From the NCBI GenBank assembly GCA_963544155.1, contig CAUUDW010000001.1, positions 55,974 to 119,973 on the forward strand: a DNA stretch of 64,000 nt, read 5' to 3'. The DNA is from Nanoperiomorbus sp963544155. Its GTDB lineage: Bacteria; Patescibacteriota; Saccharimonadia; Saccharimonadales; Saccharimonadaceae. The stretch's first letter is position 1, and every line of letters begins with the position of its first letter. The notes beneath the pieces were generated by a model that saw only the letters and a list, made by a program, of their open reading frames with translations, was not told where the DNA came from and did no database searches. The position numbers and the translations under genes are program-made. This document shows, in pieces, positions 25,253 to 34,022 of the stretch.

Positions 25253-26512
25253 ATGAAACGATCGGAGCTTTTTACTAAAACAACCAAGACCGTGCCTGCC
25301 GACGAGGCGTCGCTTAACGCTAAGCTATTGATCAGAGCGGGCTATGTTCATAAGGAAATGGCGGGAGTGTATGCTTACTTACCGCTAGGTCTTCGTGTGA
25401 TGGAAAAGATCAAGCAGATCGTCCGAGAAGAGATGAATGCGGTCGGTGGGCAAGAGCTGCTGATGACCAACCTACAGCCCAAGGCTGTCTGGCAGACAAC
25501 GGGTCGCTGGGACGATCAGCTGGTCGATATCTGGTTTAAGACTAAATTGCAAGCGGGCGACGAGGAGGTGGGGCTGGCTTGGTCGCACGAAGAGCCGATT
25601 ATGAACATGCTGAGAGAGCACGTTCACAGCTACAAGGATTTGCCGGTGGCGGTCTACCAGTTTCAGACCAAGTTACGTAATGAGCTGAGAGCTAAATCCG
25701 GTATCATGCGGGGTCGGGAGTTTCTGATGAAGGATCTCTATAGCATTCATGCCACCAAGGAAGATCTGGCTCAATTTTACGACCGGGTGATTGAGGCCTA
25801 CAAGCGGATCTACGACCGGCTGGGGATCGGTCAGTTAACTTATGTGACCTTTGCCAGCGGTGGGGCATTTACTAAGTTTAGCCACGAGTTCCAGACTATA
25901 TGTGAGGCGGGGGAAGATTGGCTTTACCTGGATCGGGAGCGCAATATAGCCGTTAACGAGGAAGTGCTGGACGATGCTGTAGCCGATATGGGGCTGGATA
26001 AGGCAAAGCTGGAGAAGCTCCGCAGTGCTGAGGTCGGTAATATATTTAACTTCGGTACGGAAAAGGCGGATCAAATGGGAATCACCTTTACGGATAAAGA
26101 CAATAAGAACAAGCCATTTTACTACGGTTCATATGGCATTGGCATCAGTCGGGTGATGGGTGTGATTGCGGAGCTGTTCTCTGATGAGCAGGGGCTAGTC
26201 TGGCCGGAGAATATTGCACCGTTTTCTCTCTATTTGATTAATATCGGTGATTCGGCTGAGGTACGGGAGATGACCCAAGATGTCTACGATCGTTTGATGG
26301 CTAGTGGTGTAGAGGTGCTTTGGGATGATCGAGACGCCAGACCGGGTGACAAATTTGCCGACGGAGATTTAATGGGTATGCCACACCGAGTAGTGGTGAG
26401 CCCGCAGACGGTAGCGGGCCACAAGCTGGAGTATAAAGGGCGCACCGAGCAGAAGGCGGTTGAGCTGAGTGTTGATCAGTTGATGGAGAAACTTATCCAC
26501 AAGGGCATCTAG
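25253..26512 (+). CDS. proS: prolyl-tRNA synthetase without editing domain
   Basis: Charges tRNA(Pro). Class II motifs are visible: motif 1 in 'GVYAYLPLGLRVMEKI', motif 2 in 'QFQTKLRNELRAKSGIMRGREFLMKDLYS', and motif 3 in 'YYGSYGIGISRVMGVIAE'. The anticodon-binding domain follows ('VEVLWDDRDARPGDKFADGDLMGMPHRVVV'). At 419 aa it lacks the roughly 180-residue INS editing domain of E. coli ProRS (572 aa), as in mitochondrial and alphaproteobacterial forms, so it cannot clear mischarged Ala by itself. Confidence 0.96.
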   Translation: MKRSELFTKTTKTVPADEASLNAKLLIRAGYVHKEMAGVYAYLPLGLRVMEKIKQIVREEMNAVGGQELLMTNLQPKAVWQTTGRWDDQLVDIWFKTKLQAGDEEVGLAWSHEEPIMNMLREHVHSYKDLPVAVYQFQTKLRNELRAKSGIMRGREFLMKDLYSIHATKEDLAQFYDRVIEAYKRIYDRLGIGQLTYVTFASGGAFTKFSHEFQTICEAGEDWLYLDRERNIAVNEEVLDDAVADMGLDKAKLEKLRSAEVGNIFNFGTEKADQMGITFTDKDNKNKPFYYGSYGIGISRVMGVIAELFSDEQGLVWPENIAPFSLYLINIGDSAEVREMTQDVYDRLMASGVEVLWDDRDARPGDKFADGDLMGMPHRVVVSPQTVAGHKLEYKGRTEQKAVELSVDQLMEKLIHKGI

Positions 26513-26596
26513 ACTGCTGCCGGCGGTGTGGTACAATAGCTGGACTAACTTAAGTCTTCGGATTATGGTTAGCCAGGACTTATTGAAGGAGGAAAG

Positions 26597-27052
26597 ATGA
26601 AGAAGGTATTTCATATTACTAAACAGGGTAAGGCGGATCTGGAGAAAGAGCTGAAGGAGCTGATAGACGCTCGGAGTGAGGTGGCGGAGGCTATCGCCAC
26701 AGCCAGAGAGCTGGGCGACCTGTCGGAGAACGCTGAGTACACCGTGGCTAAGGAGAAGCAAAGCCAGTCAGAGGCTCGAATCGCCGAGATCGAGGAGATC
26801 TTAGATGGGGCGCAGATTATCGCCGCCGATGGCGACGGTACGGTTAGCATTGGCGATTTGGTTGTGGTATCATTAAACGGTAAGGAATCAACATTCAACG
26901 TAGTGGGGGCTGTCGAGGCTGATCCGACCCAGAACAAGATCAGCTTTGAGTCACCGCTAGGTTCAGCCCTGATGGGTAAGAAAGTTGGTGACGAGGTAGT
27001 CTTTTCTTCGCCCAGCGGTGAGAAAGTCTATACTATAGTAAAAGTAAACTAG
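26597..27052 (+). CDS. greA: transcription elongation factor GreA
   Basis: Rescues backtracked RNA polymerase by stimulating transcript cleavage. The 151-aa protein has the coiled-coil tip acidic motif in 'TARELGDLSENAEYTVAKEKQS' and the C-terminal FKBP-like domain ending 'GDEVVFSSPSGEKVYTIVKV'. A strong AGGAGG Shine-Dalgarno and a TACAAT -10 about 60 nt upstream give it an ordinary leadered mRNA. Confidence 0.96.
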   Translation: MKKVFHITKQGKADLEKELKELIDARSEVAEAIATARELGDLSENAEYTVAKEKQSQSEARIAEIEEILDGAQIIAADGDGTVSIGDLVVVSLNGKESTFNVVGAVEADPTQNKISFESPLGSALMGKKVGDEVVFSSPSGEKVYTIVKVN

Positions 27053-27088
27053 TTTAATGAGCAACTAAAGAGGGGTAGGCAAAAGTAG

Positions 27089-30000
27089 ATGGCGACAGAC
27101 AACCGCAGAAGCAACCTAGGGGAGCTGGAGCAGTCTGCCGCCAATAACCCTCGTAGTGGTGCGGTACCGCACTATGGTGGTAGGTACCAGGCCGGGAGTA
27201 TGACCGGTAGTGGTGCGCCGGCTGAGACATCGGACGATGACTATCTGAGTAGCTATCCCCAGGTAACTTCGTTGCCATCTGACGGGCCCGGTGAGACCGG
27301 TGTACCCAACGGGGCACCCGACTACTCCGGCTACTCTGATTATTCGCCAGGGTCAGATTATTTCGACAATCTTGGCAAAGACCGTACCGGTAACGACGGT
27401 CAAGATAAAGAGAAAGATCAACAAGGCAAAGGTTCTAACGCCCCCGGCGGTTCTGGTGGAGACCAGTCAAAGCGAGATCTGGGCGGTCAAGAGCGTGACG
27501 CCTCGATCGACTCGAGCAAGTTTGATGGCAGCATGGATGGCTCCAAGGACAAATCAAAGTCGAACGGTCTCGGCGGCAAGAAGGGGGTCTCGGCCGGCTT
27601 TGCAGGTATGGGGACGCAAGCTGTGGCGGGGATAGCGATGCTAATCGTACTAGCTTTTCTGGTGATCAGCTTTTATCTGGCCGGTGGGCTGGGGCGGATG
27701 ATCCAAGCGGCGGCTTTCTTGCGCGAATATGGTCTAGAGTGGATACTTGGTCAAGATAACGTCGCTATGGTGAAAGCTGCCGGTTTGGTAGGTCAGGGAG
27801 CTAACGCTACCGGTGTTGATCTTGGTGATGCCGGCGATAAGACTAAGACGGCCGGAGGGGTGGGGGCTGAGAGCCGGGTGGCATCATCTACCAAGTCCAA
27901 CTCCGGCAGTAAAACCGAGTCGGTGGGTGCTGTTGGGGCGACGGCTGCCGGTGCCTCAACGAGCGATGTGATGTCGGACAGGGTAAAGAAGTCGAGAATG
28001 GGTGTGCTCAGCCTGAAGTATGCCAAGAAGATGAAAGAGAACTTTGAGAAGAACGGCCTAGTCTACGATGACGATGGTAATGGCATGACTATTGACCCGG
28101 CAAGAGCTTTCGGCATGAGCTCTGAGTTACTCAAGAAGTCGGGCGATTCAATGAAAAACGAGGTAGCTGCCCGGTTAGGGGTTGGTCCGGATAAGGTAAC
28201 TATACGAGACGGAAAAGTGCATTTGTCGAGGAGGCTATCTTACGCAGAGACAAGGCGGGCAATTAGCGGGATGGACAACTTGGGTAAATGGCAGTTGACC
28301 GGCTGGCTTAATACCAGAGCGGCTATGAAGAGAGAGAGCTATACCAGATGGCTTCATCCGGTGCAGGGCTCAAAGAGCGAGCTTTATAAGAAGTTTCAAG
28401 ACTGGACGAAGGATCAATTCAGCAATATTCCTGCAAATGGTAGTTATCTCAGTGAGATTGCCGGCGCAGGAGGTGGCGGTGATGCCGGTGGCATAGCTAA
28501 GGTGATCAATCAGCTCAAGCAAGAGCGCCAGGAAGTGGCTGACAAGAACCCGGAGTATACTCGATCTCGGGTGAATAGCATCGTAGACAAACTAAAGCAG
28601 TTCGAGACATTTATTAATTCCGCCATGAAGATGAACGGTTTTAAGACGACCGGCCTCACCATCATCATCTTTATGGCCGGTTTCGTCTGTATGATCAGCA
28701 AGATATATAGCAGGCTCGGGGAGTTTAAATATTCCAATATTGTCGTGCCGGCTGAGAAGGAAGCGGGGTTATATCTGGGCTATGCCTCACAGATGATGTC
28801 ATTATCCAAGGACATGAACATGAAGACACTGGAGCTCGCTACTAAGTCAATGCTGGAGGACGACATCCCCGAGATCAATAGCGACGGCGAGGTAACCGGC
28901 AAGATGGTGCATAGCAGTTATGCATCCAGCCCTGCTATAGCTAAGAACATGGGTATAGCCGGTAGCGATAGGCTAAATGACAACTCCGGTATGCAGGGGA
29001 TTCTCAGGACGGTCGGCAAGCCGGGCTTTAATTTCTTGCCGGGTCGGATGAATGGCATGCTTAATACCCTTTATACTCAGTATAAAAACATGGTAGACGT
29101 AGTGTGCGGAATAATAGATATCTTGTTTAGTGGGCCGCTAAAAAATATCACAGAAGCCATCATAGACTTCATCGTCGGTCTGGTGAAAAAGCAATTTGAA
29201 GCACTGATAGCTAATCTATTTGCCAGTAATGATGAGTTCTGGCAGGTGCTCACGGTAATGGCGAACTGGCTGGTCGGACAACCCTTGACGACCGACATTG
29301 CCACTCCAGCTGAACACGGCTCCAACGCTATGTTTGGCGCTCGATATCTAGCTAATGACCAGGCGATGATGACCGGTGGTCGTAAGCTAAGCGACAAGGA
29401 GGCGGTTGAACTAAATCTGGAGAACCGGCGCTATCTGGCCTGGAGACACAGTCAAAAGCCGTTACTGGCTCGGCTATTTGATCCGTACGACTACAGTTCG
29501 TCACTTAATCAGATAGCTTATGCGGCTAATCTAAATATGGGCAAGCAAGACATTTGGCTGGCGATGGGCAACGCTCTGAAGACTATAGTATCGGCGCCAA
29601 CCATCATGGCGACAGCCGGCAATCAGCTGCTAGGTAATAACGCCTATGCTGCCAGTGCCTACGATTACGGTGTACCGATGTACGGTCGTAGTCTGAGTGA
29701 GATGAACGAGATTATCAACGACGATTCGCAGGGCTTATTTAAGAATGCTGATAAAGCGATCGGACTCTTTCAGATACCGCCACCACCGGGTGAAGAGAAC
29801 CCATACATCAAGTATGCCAGGGAGTGCTTGTTGTCAGAGGTCAGTACGAGCGACTATTCGGTTAAGCCGATCGATAATTCTGATGGTACCAAGTTTAACT
29901 ATGCTGATACTTCCGACGAAGAGGACGAGGGGAAGAGTTCTCACTGGCGAACCTGTCAGCAACAGGCTACCCAGCCGGATTATAAGGCGGTTCGGCTCTA

Positions 30001-30595
30001 TGTGATGGGCTATTATGGCGTCGTCTCCATCGCCTGTTATCATGGGGATGACGGGGATAGTGAATCCGGTGCCGCTTGCAAGGAGGTGCAGGTAGATGAT
30101 GTGAGTAGCGGCAGTAAGTCGTCGGCTGATGGCTCGGGTAATGTTGAGGCAACTGAGATGCAGAATAAGTTCGCTGATGAGACTCATGGTCATTACGGTG
30201 CATATTCGACGTCTAGCAACGGCTGTACGACTGTTACTGCATGGTTTATAGGTGAACACACCACATTAACATATGGTCACGGCAATGGTAATCAGGTGGT
30301 GAAGCAGTTGATTGCAGCCAACCCGGGGAAGAACTTAAAGTCTGAACCATACCCAACCAAGGCGCCGGCGATCTTTAGCTCGGTTGCCGGTCACATGCAC
30401 GCTAGTGGTGGCGCAGGACACACCGGGGTAGTGACCAGCGTTGATCCGACGACCGGAACGATCCATACGCTGGAGTCAGGGGCTAATAACTCCATGAACG
30501 GTCTTAGCTCGCCCTGGTCAAAGACTTTTGAGTGGAAGAAAGAGGACTATAGTAGCGGGGTTGAGTTCGTCTACGTCGGTGACTATCTGAAGTAA
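27089..30595 (+). CDS. 1168-aa multi-pass membrane protein with C-terminal CHAP-like domain
   Basis: Residues 1-170 are Gly/Ser/Asp-rich and disordered. Membrane segments are likely at about 181-205 and 522-540, with further hydrophobic stretches at about 668-710 and 820-850. The last 130 residues look like a CHAP/NlpC-P60 peptidoglycan amidase: Cys1046 in 'SNGCTTVTAWFIGEH', His1111 in 'GAGHTGVVTSVDPTTGTIHTLE', then an acidic/polar third residue. A membrane-embedded body plus a wall hydrolase is the layout of proteins that open the wall for secretion or conjugation machines (VirB6/TrbL-like with lytic domain), but no secretion ATPase is in the window, so that is inference. Weak GAGGGG Shine-Dalgarno. 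A terminator follows at 30669. Confidence 0.85.
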   Translation: MATDNRRSNLGELEQSAANNPRSGAVPHYGGRYQAGSMTGSGAPAETSDDDYLSSYPQVTSLPSDGPGETGVPNGAPDYSGYSDYSPGSDYFDNLGKDRTGNDGQDKEKDQQGKGSNAPGGSGGDQSKRDLGGQERDASIDSSKFDGSMDGSKDKSKSNGLGGKKGVSAGFAGMGTQAVAGIAMLIVLAFLVISFYLAGGLGRMIQAAAFLREYGLEWILGQDNVAMVKAAGLVGQGANATGVDLGDAGDKTKTAGGVGAESRVASSTKSNSGSKTESVGAVGATAAGASTSDVMSDRVKKSRMGVLSLKYAKKMKENFEKNGLVYDDDGNGMTIDPARAFGMSSELLKKSGDSMKNEVAARLGVGPDKVTIRDGKVHLSRRLSYAETRRAISGMDNLGKWQLTGWLNTRAAMKRESYTRWLHPVQGSKSELYKKFQDWTKDQFSNIPANGSYLSEIAGAGGGGDAGGIAKVINQLKQERQEVADKNPEYTRSRVNSIVDKLKQFETFINSAMKMNGFKTTGLTIIIFMAGFVCMISKIYSRLGEFKYSNIVVPAEKEAGLYLGYASQMMSLSKDMNMKTLELATKSMLEDDIPEINSDGEVTGKMVHSSYASSPAIAKNMGIAGSDRLNDNSGMQGILRTVGKPGFNFLPGRMNGMLNTLYTQYKNMVDVVCGIIDILFSGPLKNITEAIIDFIVGLVKKQFEALIANLFASNDEFWQVLTVMANWLVGQPLTTDIATPAEHGSNAMFGARYLANDQAMMTGGRKLSDKEAVELNLENRRYLAWRHSQKPLLARLFDPYDYSSSLNQIAYAANLNMGKQDIWLAMGNALKTIVSAPTIMATAGNQLLGNNAYAASAYDYGVPMYGRSLSEMNEIINDDSQGLFKNADKAIGLFQIPPPPGEENPYIKYARECLLSEVSTSDYSVKPIDNSDGTKFNYADTSDEEDEGKSSHWRTCQQQATQPDYKAVRLYVMGYYGVVSIACYHGDDGDSESGAACKEVQVDDVSSGSKSSADGSGNVEATEMQNKFADETHGHYGAYSTSSNGCTTVTAWFIGEHTTLTYGHGNGNQVVKQLIAANPGKNLKSEPYPTKAPAIFSSVAGHMHASGGAGHTGVVTSVDPTTGTIHTLESGANNSMNGLSSPWSKTFEWKKEDYSSGVEFVYVGDYLK

Positions 30596-30668
30596 GGGCG
30601 AATCATTGCTCTGACCTGACCATTAACTGCCGGTCGTACCATAGCAGTTAAAGTCGAGCGGCAAAAGA

Positions 30669-30701
30669 ATATTACCTCCGGTAAACCTCCGGAGGCAATA
30701 T
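30669..30701. terminator. bidirectional hairpin terminator
   Basis: ATATT-A-CCTCCGG pairs with CCGGAGG-C-AATAT (one mismatch) around a 7-nt loop, between two convergent genes (stops at 30595 and 30729). Confidence 0.7.
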
Positions 30702-30728
30702 ATTTATACAGTATGTAGCTGATCCGGG

Positions 30729-31931
30729 TTAGTTACTATCTACCTGATCCAGCTCACTTTCGCTCACGTCGCCCTGTGGCGGTAGGTAGAACTCTCCACC
30801 GTTGGCAAACCGTCTGGTGTCGAAATCGTAGACCGAGTGGTCGTTCTGCCATTCTTTCGTAAATTCTTTAGCGATAGATCGCCTGACCGCCTGTATTTCT
30901 CTAACGGTTGGAAGCACATCGGACTCAATCAAGAGAGCAGGGCAATCATGTCCACTCCTCATATATATGACAAAGGGCTTGTCAACGTGAACAAGTCTCT
31001 TCTCATGACCTGCTAAGAGGTGAAAGTTCAAGTCGACGGTGTCATTAGAGGTGATAAAAATGCCATCATCATGCTGGTACATCTGGTCGCCGCGGTAGAT
31101 AGTCTCGCCGTAGACTCCCCTATTAAATTTAGTAGCGAGCAGCGTGCCCTCTGCGCCGGAGTATTTAATGTTGCTATCATAGCAGTACCCTGCATTGGCT
31201 AGGGCAGTCATGACCGGCGAGCTCTCAGACCCTTCACGCTGCTGTTCGTACATCATCACATCCTGAAAGCCACCACTATTACCGGTGAATTCATGGTACA
31301 TATTTACAATGTCGTCGACTGATGAGCGCTGGATGTCAGCGGTGTAGTCGCTGTTGGTGTATCTTTGCTGGCGATACTTGTCGTCGTCAAAGTGATAGAC
31401 CTTCTCGATTTTATTACCCTTGTCGTCGATGAGATAGCATTTGTAGTCAGTCGGCTTCAGAGTTTCGAAGCTCGGTAGAACGTTCTTTGGGTCAGGCTGA
31501 GACGGTGGGTTTATACTCTGATTATTGCCGGCGCTACCGTCATTATTGACCGTGGGTGTGCCAGGTATCTCGCTACCACTATTAGCACTGTCGTCAACAT
31601 TGCCCGGCACACTATTCTCGCTGACGGTGGCGGCTGGCTGAGCCATATTGCCACCATGTGACGCTAGGTAGTTCTTGCCGACGACCGCCCCGGCGGAGAT
31701 GATCGCCAGGGTAGAGGTAATAATAGCCATGCGGCGGAGCAGCTTGTCTCGGGCGCTCGGCTCGGCTTCAGCTTGTTCGTAGTCGCCATAGCTATACTGC
31801 TGAGGGCCGGTGGCGTAGGCCGGATAGTCTTGGTATCGCCAGGCTGTATCGGTCAGCTGAGGCAGGCGCTCGGTATCTTGCAGATCCTGATCAATAATAT
31901 TATTACTCTGATAACTATCGTATGTTCCCAT
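30729..31931 (-). CDS. single-pass membrane protein of unknown function
   Basis: The 400-aa protein starts at the ATG at 31931 (MGTYDSYQSNN), which has a GGAGG Shine-Dalgarno six bases upstream. The frame stays open to 32171 but that extension reads through intergenic repeats. Residues 1-60 are polar, followed by one membrane helix (about 63-85, MAIITSTLAIISAGAVVG). A Pro/Ser/Asn linker then leads to an extracytoplasmic domain (about 150-400) containing three or four Cys and an Asp/Tyr-rich composition. No known motif recognised. It converges with the CHAP-domain gene. Confidence 0.82.
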   Translation of the reverse strand: MGTYDSYQSNNIIDQDLQDTERLPQLTDTAWRYQDYPAYATGPQQYSYGDYEQAEAEPSARDKLLRRMAIITSTLAIISAGAVVGKNYLASHGGNMAQPAATVSENSVPGNVDDSANSGSEIPGTPTVNNDGSAGNNQSINPPSQPDPKNVLPSFETLKPTDYKCYLIDDKGNKIEKVYHFDDDKYRQQRYTNSDYTADIQRSSVDDIVNMYHEFTGNSGGFQDVMMYEQQREGSESSPVMTALANAGYCYDSNIKYSGAEGTLLATKFNRGVYGETIYRGDQMYQHDDGIFITSNDTVDLNFHLLAGHEKRLVHVDKPFVIYMRSGHDCPALLIESDVLPTVREIQAVRRSIAKEFTKEWQNDHSVYDFDTRRFANGGEFYLPPQGDVSESELDQVDSN

Positions 31932-32025
31932 ATTAGACCTCCGGCGCTTTGCCTCCTTCACACTTAGCTTACTACTGTTACTGTACGATATAGTTGTCAT
32001 AAATACAAGGCTATCTTGGGCTGGA

Positions 32026-32299
32026 AATGAGTGATGTATCGTGCCGGGCCTGCCCAGCAGCCCAGCAGTCCAGCAGGATACACCGCCTATATTTCTACTC
32101 AAGATAGTACCCTGAGTACGATTACTTTCCTGCAAATAACCTAGTCTCAGTATCTGCTGGATACTGGACATGCTGTGGTCTGTCCAGCCGATACTGGTAT
32201 GCAGAGCCTGTCCAGCAGATACTTGGGTAAACTACTTACCGGGAGGACATAATTACTCATCTATTCAACCTTGGGCAAGGAATGAGTGATGTATCGTGC
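32026..32299. repeat. 19-bp direct repeats flanking a palindromic block
   Basis: AATGAGTGATGTATCGTGC occurs at 32026-32044 and again at 32281-32299. Weaker similarity extends to both sides (CTTGGGC..GG before, YGGG after). The copies bracket the CCAGCAG palindromic repeat, as if a promoter-proximal segment had been duplicated when the repeat arrived. Confidence 0.8.
32054..32222. repeat. CCAGCAG-type palindromic repeat, copy 2
   Basis: Contains three CCAGCAG units at its left end. A perfect 12-bp inverted repeat (GTATCTGCTGGA 32150-32161 / TCCAGCAGATAC 32211-32222) follows, with a nested CTGGACA/TGTCCAG pair (32164-32170 / 32181-32187). It is more diverged than copies 1 and 3 and lacks their central block. 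Confidence 0.65.
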
Positions 32300-32306
32300 T
32301 GGGGGA

Positions 32307-32335
32307 TTGACATAACCGCAAAATTATGCTAATGT
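32307..32335 (+). promoter_or_regulatory. promoter of the 32395 gene
   Basis: TTGACA (32307-32312), 17-nt spacer ending TGC, then TAATGT (32330-32335). It gives a leader of about 55 nt. It starts eight bases after the right-hand 19-bp direct repeat. Confidence 0.45.
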
Positions 32336-32394
32336 ATAAATCAAATTAAGCATAGTTGATTATCTGCCATAGAAAGGATTATCGGGCAAGGCTT

Positions 32395-33882
32395 ATGAAT
32401 AATATGAATCATCCCAGTCATGACTACCAGCTACCTGATGATAGCTTTCTCTATAATCTAGATGTCAATGACTGGTCAATGCTGGCGCATCCGGAAGAAA
32501 CAGATCAGCCCGATGATGACCGGGGTGCCGACGGAGAATCTAGGCAATTTGATCAAGAACAACAGTCGGAACCGGAGGCTAAAGTAGCTATTGAACCGAC
32601 TAGGACTAAGGACGAAGGGGAGATTGTAGGTGTGACCGAAACACCGGAGGTCAAAGCAGTTCCCGGATTAGCCAGAGAGCAAGTTATCGCTGAGGTTGCT
32701 TTGGCTGGGCAAGTCGGACAGACGGCACGGAAAGAAGAGAAGGCTAATACCTCTTGGATCGAATTGGAAGAGGATGAAGATTGGATCGAATTGGAAGAGG
32801 CTGAAGAGAGGGCGATGGAATTGCGAGAGCAGAAAGCTAATCTTAATGCGGTGGTCTTATTCGTGGTGATGTTGGCGTTGATGGAGTCTCAGGAGCAGGA
32901 AGCTAATTCCGATAAACCTCATGTCGAGAGACTTGCTGATGATCCTGATTGGCAAGAGCTGGGCGAACGAACCGGCAATAAAGTTCGGGCGGAAATGATG
33001 GAAATGTGTGCTTCAGCTGCGTATAACAAATATCAGCGAAGCAGTGATAGGCCAAAAAGAGACATTAAGCAGGAGCGTGCATTAGCGACAAAACGTGCTG
33101 ATGACGCTTATGATTTAGTCAAACAGCTATATGCAAATCCGGGTTGGTCGCCCGATGAGCTATTGCAGAAGGAATTATTGCGGTTGGATATTGAGGAAAG
33201 CCCGGACAAAGCCCGGTTGGCTGAGACGCTGGATACCGTTCATGATTTATTCGGTGTAGGTCGTGACGGTCATGGTGGCCATGTAGCGTCGCACGATATA
33301 TCACGAATAGCGCAGCATGATTTACCTCGTGATGGTCTATCTGATCTTGAGCAATATTTTGCGGAGCATGACGAACTCAAAGACAGTGGTTGTGTCGGTG
33401 CGATTGCTCTGTATCACTTAAGAAAGAATCCTGATAGCGACGAGTCTATAAAGGAGATCCTCCAACTCACAGAGAGTGGGAGCGATGCCACTGAAGTTGC
33501 CGACGACTATTATGACGTGACCGAATACGATCAAAAGCTAAAGCTGATAGACGAGATGGTTGATCAGATTGATCAGTATTTCGATAAAGCCGGAGTCGAG
33601 GATCCTTACAGGTGCTTCACTGCAAAGAGGCTAGGTCGTTTTGGCGGCAAGGGGAATATGTTGTATAGGTGGGTTTCCACCTGTAGCTCCGAATACGAAA
33701 CTATGAGACTGAGTGAGGACAGGCTTCGTCAAATTACTGAGAAACATGCGAGTTTTGGCGGGGTGTGTAGATATATAGAATGGAAATGGAAGAAAGGTCT
33801 ATGCGAAAAGGCAAGTGAAATAAAGAGAGGAGAGACTAAAAGGCGGAGGAACAGGAGTAGCCAAAGGACTTGCGCCGAATAG
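32395..33882 (+). CDS. acidic orphan protein
   Basis: Unrecognised, 495 aa from the ATG at 32395 (MNNMNHPSHDYQLPDD); a second ATG at 32404 is possible, and a weak AAAGGA lies upstream. The N-terminus (1-120) is Asp/Glu-rich and probably disordered. It contains a near-repeat (SWIELEEDEDWIELEEAEE), a short hydrophobic stretch (AVVLFVVMLALM) too short to be a sure membrane helix, and a mostly helical second half with many Asp/Lys and two or three Cys. The C-terminus is basic (KRGETKRRRNRSSQR). AT content looks higher than in neighbours, as for an acquired or fast-evolving gene. Confidence 0.75.
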   Translation: MNNMNHPSHDYQLPDDSFLYNLDVNDWSMLAHPEETDQPDDDRGADGESRQFDQEQQSEPEAKVAIEPTRTKDEGEIVGVTETPEVKAVPGLAREQVIAEVALAGQVGQTARKEEKANTSWIELEEDEDWIELEEAEERAMELREQKANLNAVVLFVVMLALMESQEQEANSDKPHVERLADDPDWQELGERTGNKVRAEMMEMCASAAYNKYQRSSDRPKRDIKQERALATKRADDAYDLVKQLYANPGWSPDELLQKELLRLDIEESPDKARLAETLDTVHDLFGVGRDGHGGHVASHDISRIAQHDLPRDGLSDLEQYFAEHDELKDSGCVGAIALYHLRKNPDSDESIKEILQLTESGSDATEVADDYYDVTEYDQKLKLIDEMVDQIDQYFDKAGVEDPYRCFTAKRLGRFGGKGNMLYRWVSTCSSEYETMRLSEDRLRQITEKHASFGGVCRYIEWKWKKGLCEKASEIKRGETKRRRNRSSQRTCAE

Positions 33883-33966
33883 CACTGTCCTTTGGTGCTA
33901 CTACAGGATCGGAAATCAACTAAGCGGTTGGATCATGCACTATGCGACGGACAATATTATTATTTT

Positions 33967-33992
33967 AATACCTGCGTCATGGCGCAGGTATT
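33967..33992 (+). terminator. hairpin between the orphan gene and lysS
   Basis: A perfect 10-bp stem, AATACCTGCG / CGCAGGTATT, with a 6-nt loop. The T-rich run is on the left (upstream) side, so it may terminate in either direction. It lies 14 bp before the lysS -10 box. Confidence 0.6.
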
Positions 33993-34006
33993 AAGTATCT
34001 ACATGC

Positions 34007-34012
34007 TATAAT
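34007..34012 (+). promoter_or_regulatory. extended -10 box of lysS
   Basis: TGC-TATAAT ends 10 nt before the chosen ATG at 34023. An in-frame ATG at 34011 overlaps the box itself and would not be transcribed. Confidence 0.55.
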
Positions 34013-34022
34013 GTACCCTGTT

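Noticed and set aside
31932..32171. An 80-codon N-terminal extension of the 30729 gene
   Set aside because: It reads through the palindromic and direct repeats, while the ATG at 31931 has a good GGAGG six bases upstream.
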